Positions 1 through 8,455 of a stretch of 44,393 bases of DNA are shown here, one piece after another. Made by a program: the position numbers and the translations under genes. How positions within the stretch are numbered: position 1 is the stretch's first letter; each line of letters opens with the position of its first letter. The notes beneath the pieces are model-generated. The model was not told the DNA's origin. It made no database searches and saw nothing but the letters and a program-made list of their open reading frames with translations. The stretch is from Deltaproteobacteria bacterium (lineage in GTDB: Bacteria; Desulfobacterota; Binatia; HRBIN30): contig JAGDMS010000040.1 in assembly GCA_017860575.1 (NCBI GenBank), forward strand, positions 1 to 44,393. The letters are read 5' to 3'.

Positions 1-771
1 CGTGATTGTGGGCGTCGCCGTCCGCGTGATTGTGGCCGTCGCCGTCCGCGTGATTGTGGCCGTCGCCGTCGGCGTGGACGTGGGCGGGGCTGTAGGGGTT
101 GCCGTCGAAATCGGCGTCGCGGTCTCGGTTGGCGTCGCGGTCTCGGTTGGCGTCGCGGTCACTTCGGGGGTTTGGGTCGCCGTGGCCGTTGCCGTACCCG
201 TTGGGGTCGGCGTCGTGAGAGAGACGGTGAAAGTTCCAGGCTCAACCGTAACTTCGGGGAAAGGGTTTCCCAGCGTGTCGTTGACCTGGAATCGCGTACC
301 CGTCAGCACGACTTCCTTCCCAACTTCCGCCTCGGAGTTAACGTGAAATTGGCAGGTGGCCAGGTCACCATCAGCTATCGTAGGCGGTTCCTGTGGAAGG
401 CCGTGCACGTCGATGATGAGTCGGAGACGCCCGCTTGCGGTTGCCGCCAGTAGATCGAACTTGGGGGTGAGCCGTGGGTCGATGACGCAGTCGTTCTCAG
501 GATCAACACTCAGGGTGTGCGTCGCGTCGTCAAAAACCACATCAAGCTGGGCGGTACCAACTGCGTCGTTTCCGCCTGTCAGGGCCACGGTGACCGGAAC
601 GGTGCCACCAGGACCAGCAGTTCCGTCAACTCGAATCGTAAGCACCACATTCTGGCCCGATGCAACCGGAACCATCCCCACACTAAAAACGAGTGCCAGT
701 ACGATAGCGCAAACTCCACGGAAGGGCGGCGCCAGTCGTCCCCTTCGCCAGCTTCCCATCAGGGTGCTCAT
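1..771 (-). CDS. Secreted protein with cohesin-like domain and Pro/Thr-rich tail (3' end outside the window)
   Basis: The reading frame is open on the minus strand from an ATG at 771 to the window edge, 257 codons without a stop, so the C-terminus is missing. Residues 1-40 form a signal peptide: an Arg-rich start, a hydrophobic stretch (AIVLALVFSVGMV) and a cleavage site after VASG. Residues 42-190 look like a cohesin-type beta-sandwich: VDGTAGPGGTVPVTVAL, a GTAQLDVVFDD strand, and Cys residues in DCVIDPR and ATCQFHV. The same order of motifs is found in the neighbouring gene (858-3761), so the two are paralogous there. From about residue 193 the chain is a Pro/Thr/Ala linker encoded by tandem DNA repeats. 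A second ATG at 759 is also possible. Such linkers usually separate surface domains in secreted proteins; the function is unknown. The absence of a stop and the clear signal peptide make the gene itself likely. Confidence 0.75.
   Translation of the reverse strand, partial: MSTLMGSWRRGRLAPPFRGVCAIVLALVFSVGMVPVASGQNVVLTIRVDGTAGPGGTVPVTVALTGGNDAVGTAQLDVVFDDATHTLSVDPENDCVIDPRLTPKFDLLAATASGRLRLIIDVHGLPQEPPTIADGDLATCQFHVNSEAEVGKEVVLTGTRFQVNDTLGNPFPEVTVEPGTFTVSLTTPTPTGTATATATQTPEVTATPTETATPTETATPISTATPTAPPTSTPTATATITRTATATITRTATPTIT
2..73. repeat. Three tandem copies of a 24-bp unit inside the Pro/Thr-rich tail
   Basis: The unit starts gtgattgtggccgtcgccgt and is repeated at 2-25, 26-49 and 50-73 with one or two differences per copy. 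On the minus strand each copy encodes eight residues of a TATxTRTA-type linker. The array may continue beyond the left edge. Copy number in such coding arrays can change by slippage. Confidence 0.9.
113..160. repeat. 18-bp tandem repeat in the same linker
   Basis: The unit ggcgtcgcggtctcggtt occurs at 113-130 and 131-148, followed by a partial copy at 149-160. Each full copy encodes the six residues ETATPT on the minus strand, so copy-number change keeps the frame. Confidence 0.9.
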
Positions 772-857
772 AATGCAGGCCTCCCAGCCAATGGATTCAT
801 ATCGAGAAAACAATTTCCACAAGCGCCGAAGACAAGACGCAACCGGCCGCGGGCAGG

Positions 858-3761
858 TCACGGCTGCACCCTTCCCAACGGACACCCAGATACCGCGTTC
901 TTCCTCGAAAACGTGATCTCGTTAACAAAAACAAACCCGTCCAAATTGGAATCGGCCGCGGGGCACGCGTTCAACGGCAACTGATCGAGCGCAATTCGCC
1001 GCCCAATCGTGATTTCGTTCACGAAAACGTTCCCATCGAGATTGCAGTCTCCTACGCACTCGCAGACACCATTCACACACGTCTCGAGATTCCCGCCCGG
1101 GCATTGTGCCGGTCCATTGCATCCTATCACCGGTATACACTGGCTGTCGCGGCAGTGCGTGCCGCCCGGACAGTCGGTTTCTTCGGCACAGGGCGGCGGC
1201 GCGGTCACCGTCACCGACCCCGCAGTGGACGTGGCAATGTATTCGACACCCCGCGGGTCGCCGATGTTGAGCCGCTCCGCAACCAGCGGCGATACCGTTC
1301 CGGGCGTCGCCAGCGGGTTGATGCGGAATTGACACAAGACCAGTGAGCCGTCGGTGAACGCCGGCAGCGGGTACGGCTGGTTGTCACGACAGATGTTGAG
1401 ATCCGCAACGAACAGCCGCAAGCGGGCCATGCCCGGCGCGGTCGGGGGCGTTTGCGGTAGGAAGGCGAACGCCACATCGGTCGCCGCGACGCGCGGGTCC
1501 ACCGTGCATGCGGTCGACGCATCGATCGGAACCTCCAAGACGGTCGTGTCAAGCAGCACGTCCGTTTGCGCTGTCGCTACGTTCCCCCCGCCGCTGAGGC
1601 TGATACCGATCGTCACCATGGTCCCCGGCGCCCCACTGTCGGAGCCAATGTCCAAGCTCCGCACTTCCGCGGCCGCCTGACCGGTCACGAGCGGCTGGCC
1701 TTCGCCAGGACAGCCGAGTCCCAGGTTCGTGACCGCGGTGCAAATCTCGCTTCCCTTGATGGTACCGTCACCGTTGAAATCGCCAGCGGCGCATTGCGAC
1801 AGCGGACATTGCCCGCTGAGCACGCACACCATCTGGCTCACCTCGTTGCCGAGCACCAAACCGTCCAGGTTGCAGTCACCGCCGCACTCACACGCATGCT
1901 CAACGCAGGCCTCGCGGTCACCACGGCATTGCTTGCGATCGACGTTTGGATCGGCGTCGTCGCACTCTCGCACCGGCACGCAAACACCGGCACGGCAATG
2001 GGTCCCCGGCTCGACGCATTCCGCGTCCGTCGTACAGGTGGGCAGCGGCGTCGGGGTGATCGTTGCCGTCGGCGTCACTTTCGGCTGGCAGAATCCATCG
2101 ACGCACTTGTCCGTCGGCGGACAGTCGTCGCCCGTCGTGCACGGCGTGAGCGGCGTCGGGGTCGGCGCCGGTTTACAATACTTCCCGACCGGGTCGCACA
2201 CCTGCCCGCGCGGGCAATCCGTATCCACAAAGCAGGAAATCGTCGGCGTCGGCGTCGGCGTCGGCGTCACCGTCGGCGTCACAGTGGGCGTCCCGGTCTT
2301 GGTGGGCGTGGTGCTCGGCGTCGGCGTCGGCGTCGGCGCGGTACAGAACCCGGCAACGCAGGAGAAGCCGACCGGACAGGAACTCGCCGCCGCGCAGACA
2401 AACGGGTTGGACGAGGCAAACACATCCGCCTGCTCGTTCAGGTCGTTCGGCACGTACTGGGAGACGAACGACGCGAACGCAACGGTTTTGTCATCCGCAC
2501 TGATCGCGGCAGGCGCGTCGGGAATACCCGCGCTTGGCTGAAATCCGTTGGCCAACAGATCCGCCAGCAGAGTGAAGCGGTTCTGTCGATCGCGGACGAA
2601 CAGATCCGCGGCAGTATTGGTGTCATGGGACACCAGATTCGTGGCCTCTGAGCCAAAGACCACGAAACGTCCATCCCGGCTGACGGCCGGCGCGTAAGAC
2701 TCGCCGTTGGAGTCCGTCCCTATCACGCTGATGCTAATCCGTTCCGTGGCGCCCGCCATCCGGTCGCGCACGAAGACGTCGACGTTGCCGTTGCTGTCCC
2801 CGGCCACCAGGTTGTCCGCATTCGATTTGAAGGCGACCACCGACCCGTCACCGTTGATCACCGGAACGATGCTGTCGGCGTTCCCCGGCGCCCCGGCCGC
2901 ATTGACACTGATCAGCTCGATGCTGCTCGCCGCGCGGTCGCACACGAACACATTTTTTCGGCCCTTGGTGTCAGTGACAACCAGATTGGTGGCGCTGGAA
3001 ACGAACGCCACGAAATTTCCGTCCGCACTGATGCTTGGCGCGGAACTGTCCGCGTTCGGCTCGACGCCGCAGAGCCGTTCCGTGACCCCCGACTGCAGGT
3101 CCCTGACAAAAATGTCCGTCTTGTTATTAGTATCTCCCGCAACCAAGTCAGAAGCGGCGGACTGAAAGGCAATAAGACGCCCATCGGCACTGATGCTGGG
3201 GAAGCGGCTCGCGCCGTTCCCTGACTTTCCGCTCAGGCTGACGCTGACCAGTTCGGTCGTTCCCGCCGCGCGATTTCGCAAGAACACGTCCGCCGCCCCG
3301 TTGCTGTCCCCCGCCACCAGATTGCTGGCATCGGAGTAGAAGGCGACGAGCGTACCATCGTCATTGATCGCCGGGGCCCCGCCATTGGACTGGCTCGCGC
3401 CATTGGCTTGCCCGCCAGCGCTGGAAACACTGACCCGCTCGGTCTGCAACGCGTTGCGGTCACGCACGAAAACATCCCGCGCCTGATTGCTATCCCCACT
3501 CACCAAATTATTGGCATCCGAAAAGAAGGCCACCACGTTTCCGTCGGCGCTCAACGCTGCCCCTCCGCTGGGAAGGTTGCCCGACACACCATTGATGTTG
3601 ACGCTGACGAGGTCGACAGCCCAGGCAGGAAGCGCCAACACTGTCGCAGACAAGCTGGCTGCGCACAGCAACAGACGCCCCGGGCACAGACGACGGCGGG
3701 AGGCGGCGCGTGGAACAGGAGCGAGAATCGATTCAACCCGGCGCAAAGATGTTGTCCCCAT
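858..3761 (-). CDS. Large secreted mosaic protein: seven-bladed propeller, Cys-rich knots, cohesin-like and dockerin-like domains
   Basis: The 967-residue product starts at an ATG with a good Shine-Dalgarno (GAGGAG, 6 nt away). Residues 1-48 are a signal peptide ending ALPAWA. Residues 50-445 contain seven repeats of the form (A/S)xSADGxxVAFxSxAxNLVxxDxN..DVFVRD, a TolB/PD40-type propeller. A linker rich in TPTP follows, interrupted by short four-Cys modules such as CTTGDDCPPTDKCVDGFC. Next come a dockerin-like pair of calcium loops (DCNLDGLVLGNE, DFNGDGTIKGSE), a cohesin-like domain (about 690-835), another Cys module, and a second dockerin-like pair (DCNLDGNVFVNE, DSNLDGFVFVNE) at the C-terminus. 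Domain names rest on motif resemblance. The protein is probably exported and calcium-stabilised; its ligand is unknown. It shares the cohesin-like domain with the gene at 1-771. Confidence 0.85.
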   Translation of the reverse strand: MGTTSLRRVESILAPVPRAASRRRLCPGRLLLCAASLSATVLALPAWAVDLVSVNINGVSGNLPSGGAALSADGNVVAFFSDANNLVSGDSNQARDVFVRDRNALQTERVSVSSAGGQANGASQSNGGAPAINDDGTLVAFYSDASNLVAGDSNGAADVFLRNRAAGTTELVSVSLSGKSGNGASRFPSISADGRLIAFQSAASDLVAGDTNNKTDIFVRDLQSGVTERLCGVEPNADSSAPSISADGNFVAFVSSATNLVVTDTKGRKNVFVCDRAASSIELISVNAAGAPGNADSIVPVINGDGSVVAFKSNADNLVAGDSNGNVDVFVRDRMAGATERISISVIGTDSNGESYAPAVSRDGRFVVFGSEATNLVSHDTNTAADLFVRDRQNRFTLLADLLANGFQPSAGIPDAPAAISADDKTVAFASFVSQYVPNDLNEQADVFASSNPFVCAAASSCPVGFSCVAGFCTAPTPTPTPSTTPTKTGTPTVTPTVTPTPTPTPTISCFVDTDCPRGQVCDPVGKYCKPAPTPTPLTPCTTGDDCPPTDKCVDGFCQPKVTPTATITPTPLPTCTTDAECVEPGTHCRAGVCVPVRECDDADPNVDRKQCRGDREACVEHACECGGDCNLDGLVLGNEVSQMVCVLSGQCPLSQCAAGDFNGDGTIKGSEICTAVTNLGLGCPGEGQPLVTGQAAAEVRSLDIGSDSGAPGTMVTIGISLSGGGNVATAQTDVLLDTTVLEVPIDASTACTVDPRVAATDVAFAFLPQTPPTAPGMARLRLFVADLNICRDNQPYPLPAFTDGSLVLCQFRINPLATPGTVSPLVAERLNIGDPRGVEYIATSTAGSVTVTAPPPCAEETDCPGGTHCRDSQCIPVIGCNGPAQCPGGNLETCVNGVCECVGDCNLDGNVFVNEITIGRRIALDQLPLNACPAADSNLDGFVFVNEITFSRKNAVSGCPLGRVQP

Positions 3762-4104
3762 GCTTCTCTCCTCAGTCTGCGCTTCCGCGGGACACCAGCA
3801 TGTTCAGCGCCAGCCCCCGCTCAGGGAGCGTATGGCTTGCGTGATATGCCGCGAAGGTAGCTGTGTCTTTCGTGATTCCATCGCCATATCGCATCTGCTG
3901 CTACGGCAGGGCGCAAGACCCGGATCCGTCAAGCGGATTCCCTTGCATACGTCCCCACCTGGCATCACGTCCCTTCCGCTTCTCCTTCTGAAGATCAGCG
4001 ATAGTGGCGTTTATGAGTGCCATTACCAAGGGAAAAAGTCAATGCAATATATTGAAGTTCAGCCATTTCGCCGCGCTGACGGACCCGGGTTGTGACCAGC
4101 TGAC
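3762..4104. other. Gene-free spacer upstream of the mosaic secreted protein
   Basis: No convincing reading frame lies here. The block carries the ribosome binding site of the 858-3761 gene at its left end and should contain its promoter on the minus strand. I see TTGACT-like sequence near 4038-4043 (minus strand) but no matching -10 element at a normal distance, so I do not call a promoter. Confidence 0.5.
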
Positions 4105-6921
4105 TCAACCGATAAGTCGGCCGATTTCTTCCGGCAGCCGCGAGAACTGGAACCCCGACCTTCCCAACAATTGGCGTCCCGCGCTGGTAAAAAAGGCTTC
4201 GTCATCCACCATGCTCGCCGCATCCATGAGAACTAATATCGGTAGGTCGCGGGTCGGTTCGTTGGCCCGCAGGCCGGCGATCGCCCGGGCAGCCGAAGGG
4301 CAGGTTGGGGCGAGATGAACGATCGCGGCATCCGGTTCAACCATCGAAGCGAATTCCAGTGCCTGTTTGGCATCCAGCACGATGGAGGATGAAATCTTGG
4401 CGCGGCCGAGCGGCTCACGCAGCGCGCCCATTCCCTCCACGTCGGCGCTCACAAACAGCAACCGTTGTAACTTCGGCCGCAGGCGGCCCAGCCGCTCAAT
4501 CAGGCGTCCGGGCTCCAACGGCCAGAGGGCGAAGTCGACCCGGCCAAGGCAAAAACCGGTTGGGACCTGGGCGCTCATCACGTACGCGAGGACGGGCACG
4601 TTGCGTGTGCCAGTGCGTTCCCGCAGCATCCGGAGCGTGCGCCAGGCCGCCGCCCCAGCCCCCAGGTTGAGCATGATGCACTTGAGCTTCCGCCGCGCGA
4701 GATCGTCCACCGTCGCTTCACCCAGCGGCTGGGCGGTCACCTCGAAGCCCGCCGCCGCGAGCGCGGCACAGGCCTGGTCTGCCAGCGTCCCGTCGTCCAG
4801 CACCACCAACTCGCCAAGCGAATCGGCCTGCGCGTAGGTTGGGGTCGGGGCCGGCAGTTCGACTGCCTCGAGGACGACATCCGCGAGTGGGGTCAGTGGC
4901 GCGGAGCGCTCAATGGTCAGTGCATCGTCGACCGCCGCGGCGTCGGCCGTTTCGGGGCTGGGCGGGAACGGGAGCGCCCGCGCGGCTTCATCGTCCGCCG
5001 CGCCCGGCGCAGCCTCGGGGGCCGCCTCCCGCAGCAGGGCCTCGAGCTCAGAGGCGTGCTCCAAACGCTCCTGTTCGAGCCGGCGCGCGGCCTCGAGAAC
5101 GGCTCCGCGCAGCTCTTCAATTTCGGCCGCCGCGGCGGCGGCAACCGCTTCCGCGGCCTGCTGAGCGCACTGCAACCGCTCCGATTCGGCCGCGACGGCC
5201 TCTAGGCTCGCATCGCGCCGACGCAAGTGCTCGCGCAGTTCGGCCGCCTCGCGCTCGAGGGCGTCCCCGCGACTGTCGGCCTGCTGCAACGCCTCCCGCG
5301 CCTGCTCGCGCTCGCCGGCGAGGCGTTGACACTCGACCTGGAGTTCGCCGATCGCCTCCTGCAGCCCACGCTGTTGATGGGCGGCGGCCGCCGCCGCCTC
5401 GCGGCGGTGACGACGCTCTGCTTCCAGTTCAGCCAACGCGCCGGCCGCGCCCTCCGTCGCGCGCGCGCCTTCCGCCCGCGCCGCGGTCAGCTGCTCCTGC
5501 AGCACTGACACCGCGCCCTCCAACTCGGCGACAGTGCCGCGCAGGCCGGTAACCAGTTGCGCCAGGGCGTCCCGCTCCGCCGCAGCCAAGCGGAATTGCT
5601 CCACCTGCGCGTGCAGCGCCGCCAGCTCCTCGGCGTGCCGCGCGCGCTGCGTCGTTTCCAGCGCTTGCTCTGCTTGCCAGCGCTCCCGCTCGACAGCGAA
5701 GGCCTCGCGCGTGTGTGCGTACTGCTCGCGCAACTGGTCCTGCTCGGCATGTACCGCGCGGAGCTGAACCGTCAGGGCATCGCGCTCCTCGCCGAGCGCC
5801 GACACCCGGTTCGCCGTCTCCGCGGTGCGAGACTCCAGCGCGTCCAAATGCGCACGCAGCGTGTCGCGCTCGCTGCGCACGGCCTGCAGGGCTTCGTCCG
5901 CCGCGCGTCGCTGCGCCTCGGCAACCCGCTGCGCCCGCTGCCGCTCCGACTCCACCGCGAGCAGGCGATCTTCGAGGGTTCCCAATTGCCCGCGCAGTTC
6001 CTCCGTCTCCCGCGCCCGCACGGCTTCGAGGTCGGCAACGTGCTGCCGGAGGCGGTCGCGCTCGGCCCGAACGGCGCGACTGGCGCGCATCAGGTTGCCC
6101 AGCGCCTCGTTGCGGCGCTGCATTTCCGCCTGCGCCCGGCCATACTCCGGCTCGCCGGGCGGCACCTCGGTGCCCCCGGCTTCCGCGACTCCGTGGCCGC
6201 CAACGCCAACCGGTTCGCCCTCCACCAGGCGCAAGTAGGCCGGTCCGGGGGCTGCCGCAGCGCCTGCCAACACTCCGGCTTCGGACTGCCCCGCCGCCGG
6301 CAGGACAGCCTCAGACGGCTGATGCGGTTGCCCGCCTCCCGCTTCCTGGTCCGCGTTGGGGACGCGCACCGCCGCAGGTTCACGCAGGCCCCGGCCACAG
6401 ACCCGTAAGGCCTGGCTCAGGGTCTGCAGCTGGGCATCGGAAAACGCGCGGTTCCGCCCCACGAAAAGCACCACCGCACCAACCGGGACGGCGTCGTAGT
6501 ATAGCGGCAACGACACCACGCACAGTGCCCCCTCAGCCCCCAAGCTTCGCAAGGTCTCAGGAATAAGCGGATTCTGGTGCGCGGCCTCCACCACGCTGAT
6601 GCGGCGACTCTTCAGGCCACGCACGGGGATGTCCCACACCGTGTCAGCGGCCCCCCCAAGCGCCAGTCGGGCTTCGCCGGACAGCCCCCAATCCGCCAGC
6701 AGCACGAGGCGGTCCGCTTGCCGTTCGTAAGCCAGCACCGCAACCGCCCTCGCCCGGGCCGTGGCAGCGAGCAGTTTCGCGACCTCCGCGGCGAAACTGC
6801 GGCGAGACCACTTGCGCCCGAGGAGGCCTAGAAACCGGTTGCCGAGCCCGCTCAGCTCCATCTGGGTGGCCACGGGCGGCTTCTCGCCCGACCGCATATG
6901 TTGCGTGGGGTGCGCAAGCAT
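4105..6921 (-). CDS. GAF domain / long coiled coil / two degenerate receiver domains (signalling scaffold)
   Basis: The product (about 938 residues from the ATG at 6921) begins with a GAF-like sensor domain, roughly residues 25-185 (VAVLAYERQADRLVLLADWG, then VGAVVLFVG). A very long Ala/Glu/Arg-rich coiled coil covers about 270-640. The last 240 residues form two tandem receiver-like folds: VVLDDGTLADQA...CIMLNLGAG (about 702-816) and LLFVSADVEG...AAIVHLAP (817-938). In both, the position of the phospho-accepting Asp appears to be occupied by something else (Asn and His), and the usual Lys is not visible. No kinase, GGDEF or DNA-binding domain is present. This suggests a non-catalytic scaffold or localisation factor, somewhat like polarity or motility coiled-coil proteins; that is inference. 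The start is uncertain: an in-frame GTG at 7164 and ATGs at 6897 and 6861 are alternatives, and none has a strong Shine-Dalgarno. Confidence 0.75.
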   Translation of the reverse strand: MLAHPTQHMRSGEKPPVATQMELSGLGNRFLGLLGRKWSRRSFAAEVAKLLAATARARAVAVLAYERQADRLVLLADWGLSGEARLALGGAADTVWDIPVRGLKSRRISVVEAAHQNPLIPETLRSLGAEGALCVVSLPLYYDAVPVGAVVLFVGRNRAFSDAQLQTLSQALRVCGRGLREPAAVRVPNADQEAGGGQPHQPSEAVLPAAGQSEAGVLAGAAAAPGPAYLRLVEGEPVGVGGHGVAEAGGTEVPPGEPEYGRAQAEMQRRNEALGNLMRASRAVRAERDRLRQHVADLEAVRARETEELRGQLGTLEDRLLAVESERQRAQRVAEAQRRAADEALQAVRSERDTLRAHLDALESRTAETANRVSALGEERDALTVQLRAVHAEQDQLREQYAHTREAFAVERERWQAEQALETTQRARHAEELAALHAQVEQFRLAAAERDALAQLVTGLRGTVAELEGAVSVLQEQLTAARAEGARATEGAAGALAELEAERRHRREAAAAAAHQQRGLQEAIGELQVECQRLAGEREQAREALQQADSRGDALEREAAELREHLRRRDASLEAVAAESERLQCAQQAAEAVAAAAAAEIEELRGAVLEAARRLEQERLEHASELEALLREAAPEAAPGAADDEAARALPFPPSPETADAAAVDDALTIERSAPLTPLADVVLEAVELPAPTPTYAQADSLGELVVLDDGTLADQACAALAAAGFEVTAQPLGEATVDDLARRKLKCIMLNLGAGAAAWRTLRMLRERTGTRNVPVLAYVMSAQVPTGFCLGRVDFALWPLEPGRLIERLGRLRPKLQRLLFVSADVEGMGALREPLGRAKISSSIVLDAKQALEFASMVEPDAAIVHLAPTCPSAARAIAGLRANEPTRDLPILVLMDAASMVDDEAFFTSAGRQLLGRSGFQFSRLPEEIGRLIG

Positions 6922-7531
6922 CTGTGGCTTACCTGAGTTCAACAAACCTCCGCCAGTTCGCGCGTTTCCGTGGCATGCCCCCGGCCGTTGTATGGCGAGG
7001 GCATTAACAGCAAGATGCGCACCAACCATGCGCTGTGGGAAACCGCCAGTGATCATCGCACGCTCGTCCGCGAACTGCCGAGCCGAACGCACGGCCGGGT
7101 TCACGCGGATACCTGTGAAATGACGCGGCCCTGGCGCACCGTGCGCGGCCCGTTGGTAGCACACACCGGCCGCTCGGTGCGCGGATCGCCTCCTGCCGAA
7201 AAGGCGACGAAGAATCAGCGGGCGTCAGATTGTTGACGATGATACATTTGCAACCGGCCTCTGCCGGAACCGACGCACAACGTGCCTTCGCTCTCGTCCG
7301 CCCCGCCCATCGGCATTTTGGCTTGCGGGCGCGTCAGTCCCGGCGGAGACGCGCAAAGCCTGGGCCCAAGACGAAATGGTCCTTGCGGGGCCAGGCACTC
7401 CAGCCCCGTGGCTCGGCAGGCACGAAGGCCTGCCGCCACCGCTTTCCTTTGGCAGCGCTGCTGTCAAATGCCGGTGGCGACAGCCCTCTGTGGCTGCCGA
7501 TCGAACAGTAAAAATTGGCTGTTCCAGGCCC
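6922..7531. other. 610-bp block without a recognisable gene
   Basis: Only short overlapping frames with atypical composition occur here. The block should hold the promoter of the GAF/coiled-coil gene and the terminator of the aldolase. It contains a perfect 8-bp hairpin at 7414-7435 and a second inverted repeat at 7526-7542. The part nearest the coiled-coil gene may be its coding N-terminus if the GTG at 7164 is used. Confidence 0.5.
7414..7435. repeat. Perfect stem-loop in the gene-free block
   Basis: CGGCAGGC (7414-7421) and GCCTGCCG (7428-7435) pair over 8 bp around a 6-nt loop. No T-run follows on either strand, so a terminator is unlikely. It could be part of a dispersed intergenic element or a regulatory structure. 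Confidence 0.5.
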
Positions 7532-7542
7532 CTAACGGGCCT
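7503..7542 (-). terminator. Possible terminator of the glk-aldolase transcript
   Basis: On the minus strand AGGCCC-GTTAG-GGGCCT forms a 6-bp hairpin that includes the aldolase stop codon. It is followed after about ten bases by AATTTTTA, which itself sits in the loop of a second small inverted repeat (GAACAG/CTGTTC at 7519-7524 and 7503-7508). The T-run is short and displaced, so this is a weak call. Confidence 0.35.
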
Positions 7543-8455
7543 CGCCGGCGTAGATCTGCATGACCGTACCGAGGAACTTCAGGGCTTCGTCGCGCGGCCG
7601 TTGGAACGAGTTGCGCCCGATGATCGAGCCAAAGCCCCCGCCGTCACGGATCGCGCGCACCTCGTCGAAGATGGCGCTGGTCTCCTTGGCTTCTCCCCCG
7701 GAGAAGATCACGATGCGTCGGCCGTTGAAGGCACTTTGCACGACGTGCCGCACCCGCTCGGCGAGGGTACCGATCGGAATGCGTTCTTTCTCGTATACTT
7801 TCTTCGCCGCACTCTGCTCAATGTGCGCCGTGGGCGGTTTCACCTTGATGAGGTGGGCACCCAACTGCGCGGCGATCTGCGCCGCATAGGCGACCACATC
7901 GATGGCCGTCTCCCCCTCTTTCGACAGTCCGCCGCCACGCGGATATGACCAGACCACCACCGCGAGGCCCTTCCGCTTGGCCTCTTCGGACAGCGCGCGG
8001 ATCTGGCCATACATCTCGTTCCGCGCCCCCGACCCGGGGTAGATGGTAAAGCCGATGGCGGCGCAACCCAGGCGTAATGCTTCATCGACGCTACCGGTCA
8101 GCGCAGGGCACGGGTCCCCGCCACCGACCAGGCTGTCGGAATTGTTCAGCTTCAGGATCAGTGGAATCTCACCGGCAAACTCCGCCGCGCCGGCTTCCAG
8201 GAAGCCCAGCGGTGCGGCGTACGCGTTGCAGCCGGCAGCGATCGCCAGGTCGAAATGGTACCGGGGATCGTACCCCGGCGGATTGGGCGCAAAGCTGCGC
8301 GCCGGACCATGTTCAAAACCCTGATCCACGGGCAGAATTACCAAACGGCCGGTACCGCCCAAACGGCCATGATTCAGCAGGCGGGCAATGTTCGCTTTCG
8401 TCCCCGGGGTATCGCTGCCGTACCAACTCAAGATCTCACGCACTCTCTCTGTCAT
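7532..8455 (-). CDS. fbaB: Class I fructose-bisphosphate aldolase (DhnA/FbaB family)
   Basis: This 307-residue enzyme should cleave fructose 1,6-bisphosphate to dihydroxyacetone phosphate and glyceraldehyde 3-phosphate through a Schiff base, with no metal. The sequence shows the DhnA-type (beta/alpha)8 barrel: ILPVDQGFEHGP near the N-terminus, the WSYPRGGG segment carrying the family's acid/base Tyr (about 171), and LIKVKPP at 202-208 with the candidate Schiff-base Lys. The C-terminal SGGEAK and GRNSFQRP segments match phosphate binding in this family. The ATG at 8455 has an excellent Shine-Dalgarno (AAGGAGG, 5-6 nt); a TTG one codon upstream is less likely. It overlaps the end of glucokinase by 20 nt, so the two are probably co-transcribed and translationally linked. 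The related archaeal-type 2-amino-3,7-dideoxy-heptulosonate synthase is an alternative within the superfamily. Confidence 0.9.
   Translation of the reverse strand: MTERVREILSWYGSDTPGTKANIARLLNHGRLGGTGRLVILPVDQGFEHGPARSFAPNPPGYDPRYHFDLAIAAGCNAYAAPLGFLEAGAAEFAGEIPLILKLNNSDSLVGGGDPCPALTGSVDEALRLGCAAIGFTIYPGSGARNEMYGQIRALSEEAKRKGLAVVVWSYPRGGGLSKEGETAIDVVAYAAQIAAQLGAHLIKVKPPTAHIEQSAAKKVYEKERIPIGTLAERVRHVVQSAFNGRRIVIFSGGEAKETSAIFDEVRAIRDGGGFGSIIGRNSFQRPRDEALKFLGTVMQIYAGEAR

Noticed and set aside
1-180. Short direct repeats considered as a CRISPR array or satellite
   Set aside because: The units are contiguous, multiples of three and encode a Thr/Pro linker; there are no spacers.
1566-2651. 361-codon Arg-rich plus-strand frame
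   Set aside because: It is opposite the Pro/Thr-rich and Cys-rich part of the secreted mosaic protein; its long Arg runs come from the repeated linker DNA.
7215-7467. Two overlapping minus-strand frames of 74-80 codons
   Set aside because: They have no ribosome binding site, no hydrophobic or domain pattern and overlap one another in different frames.
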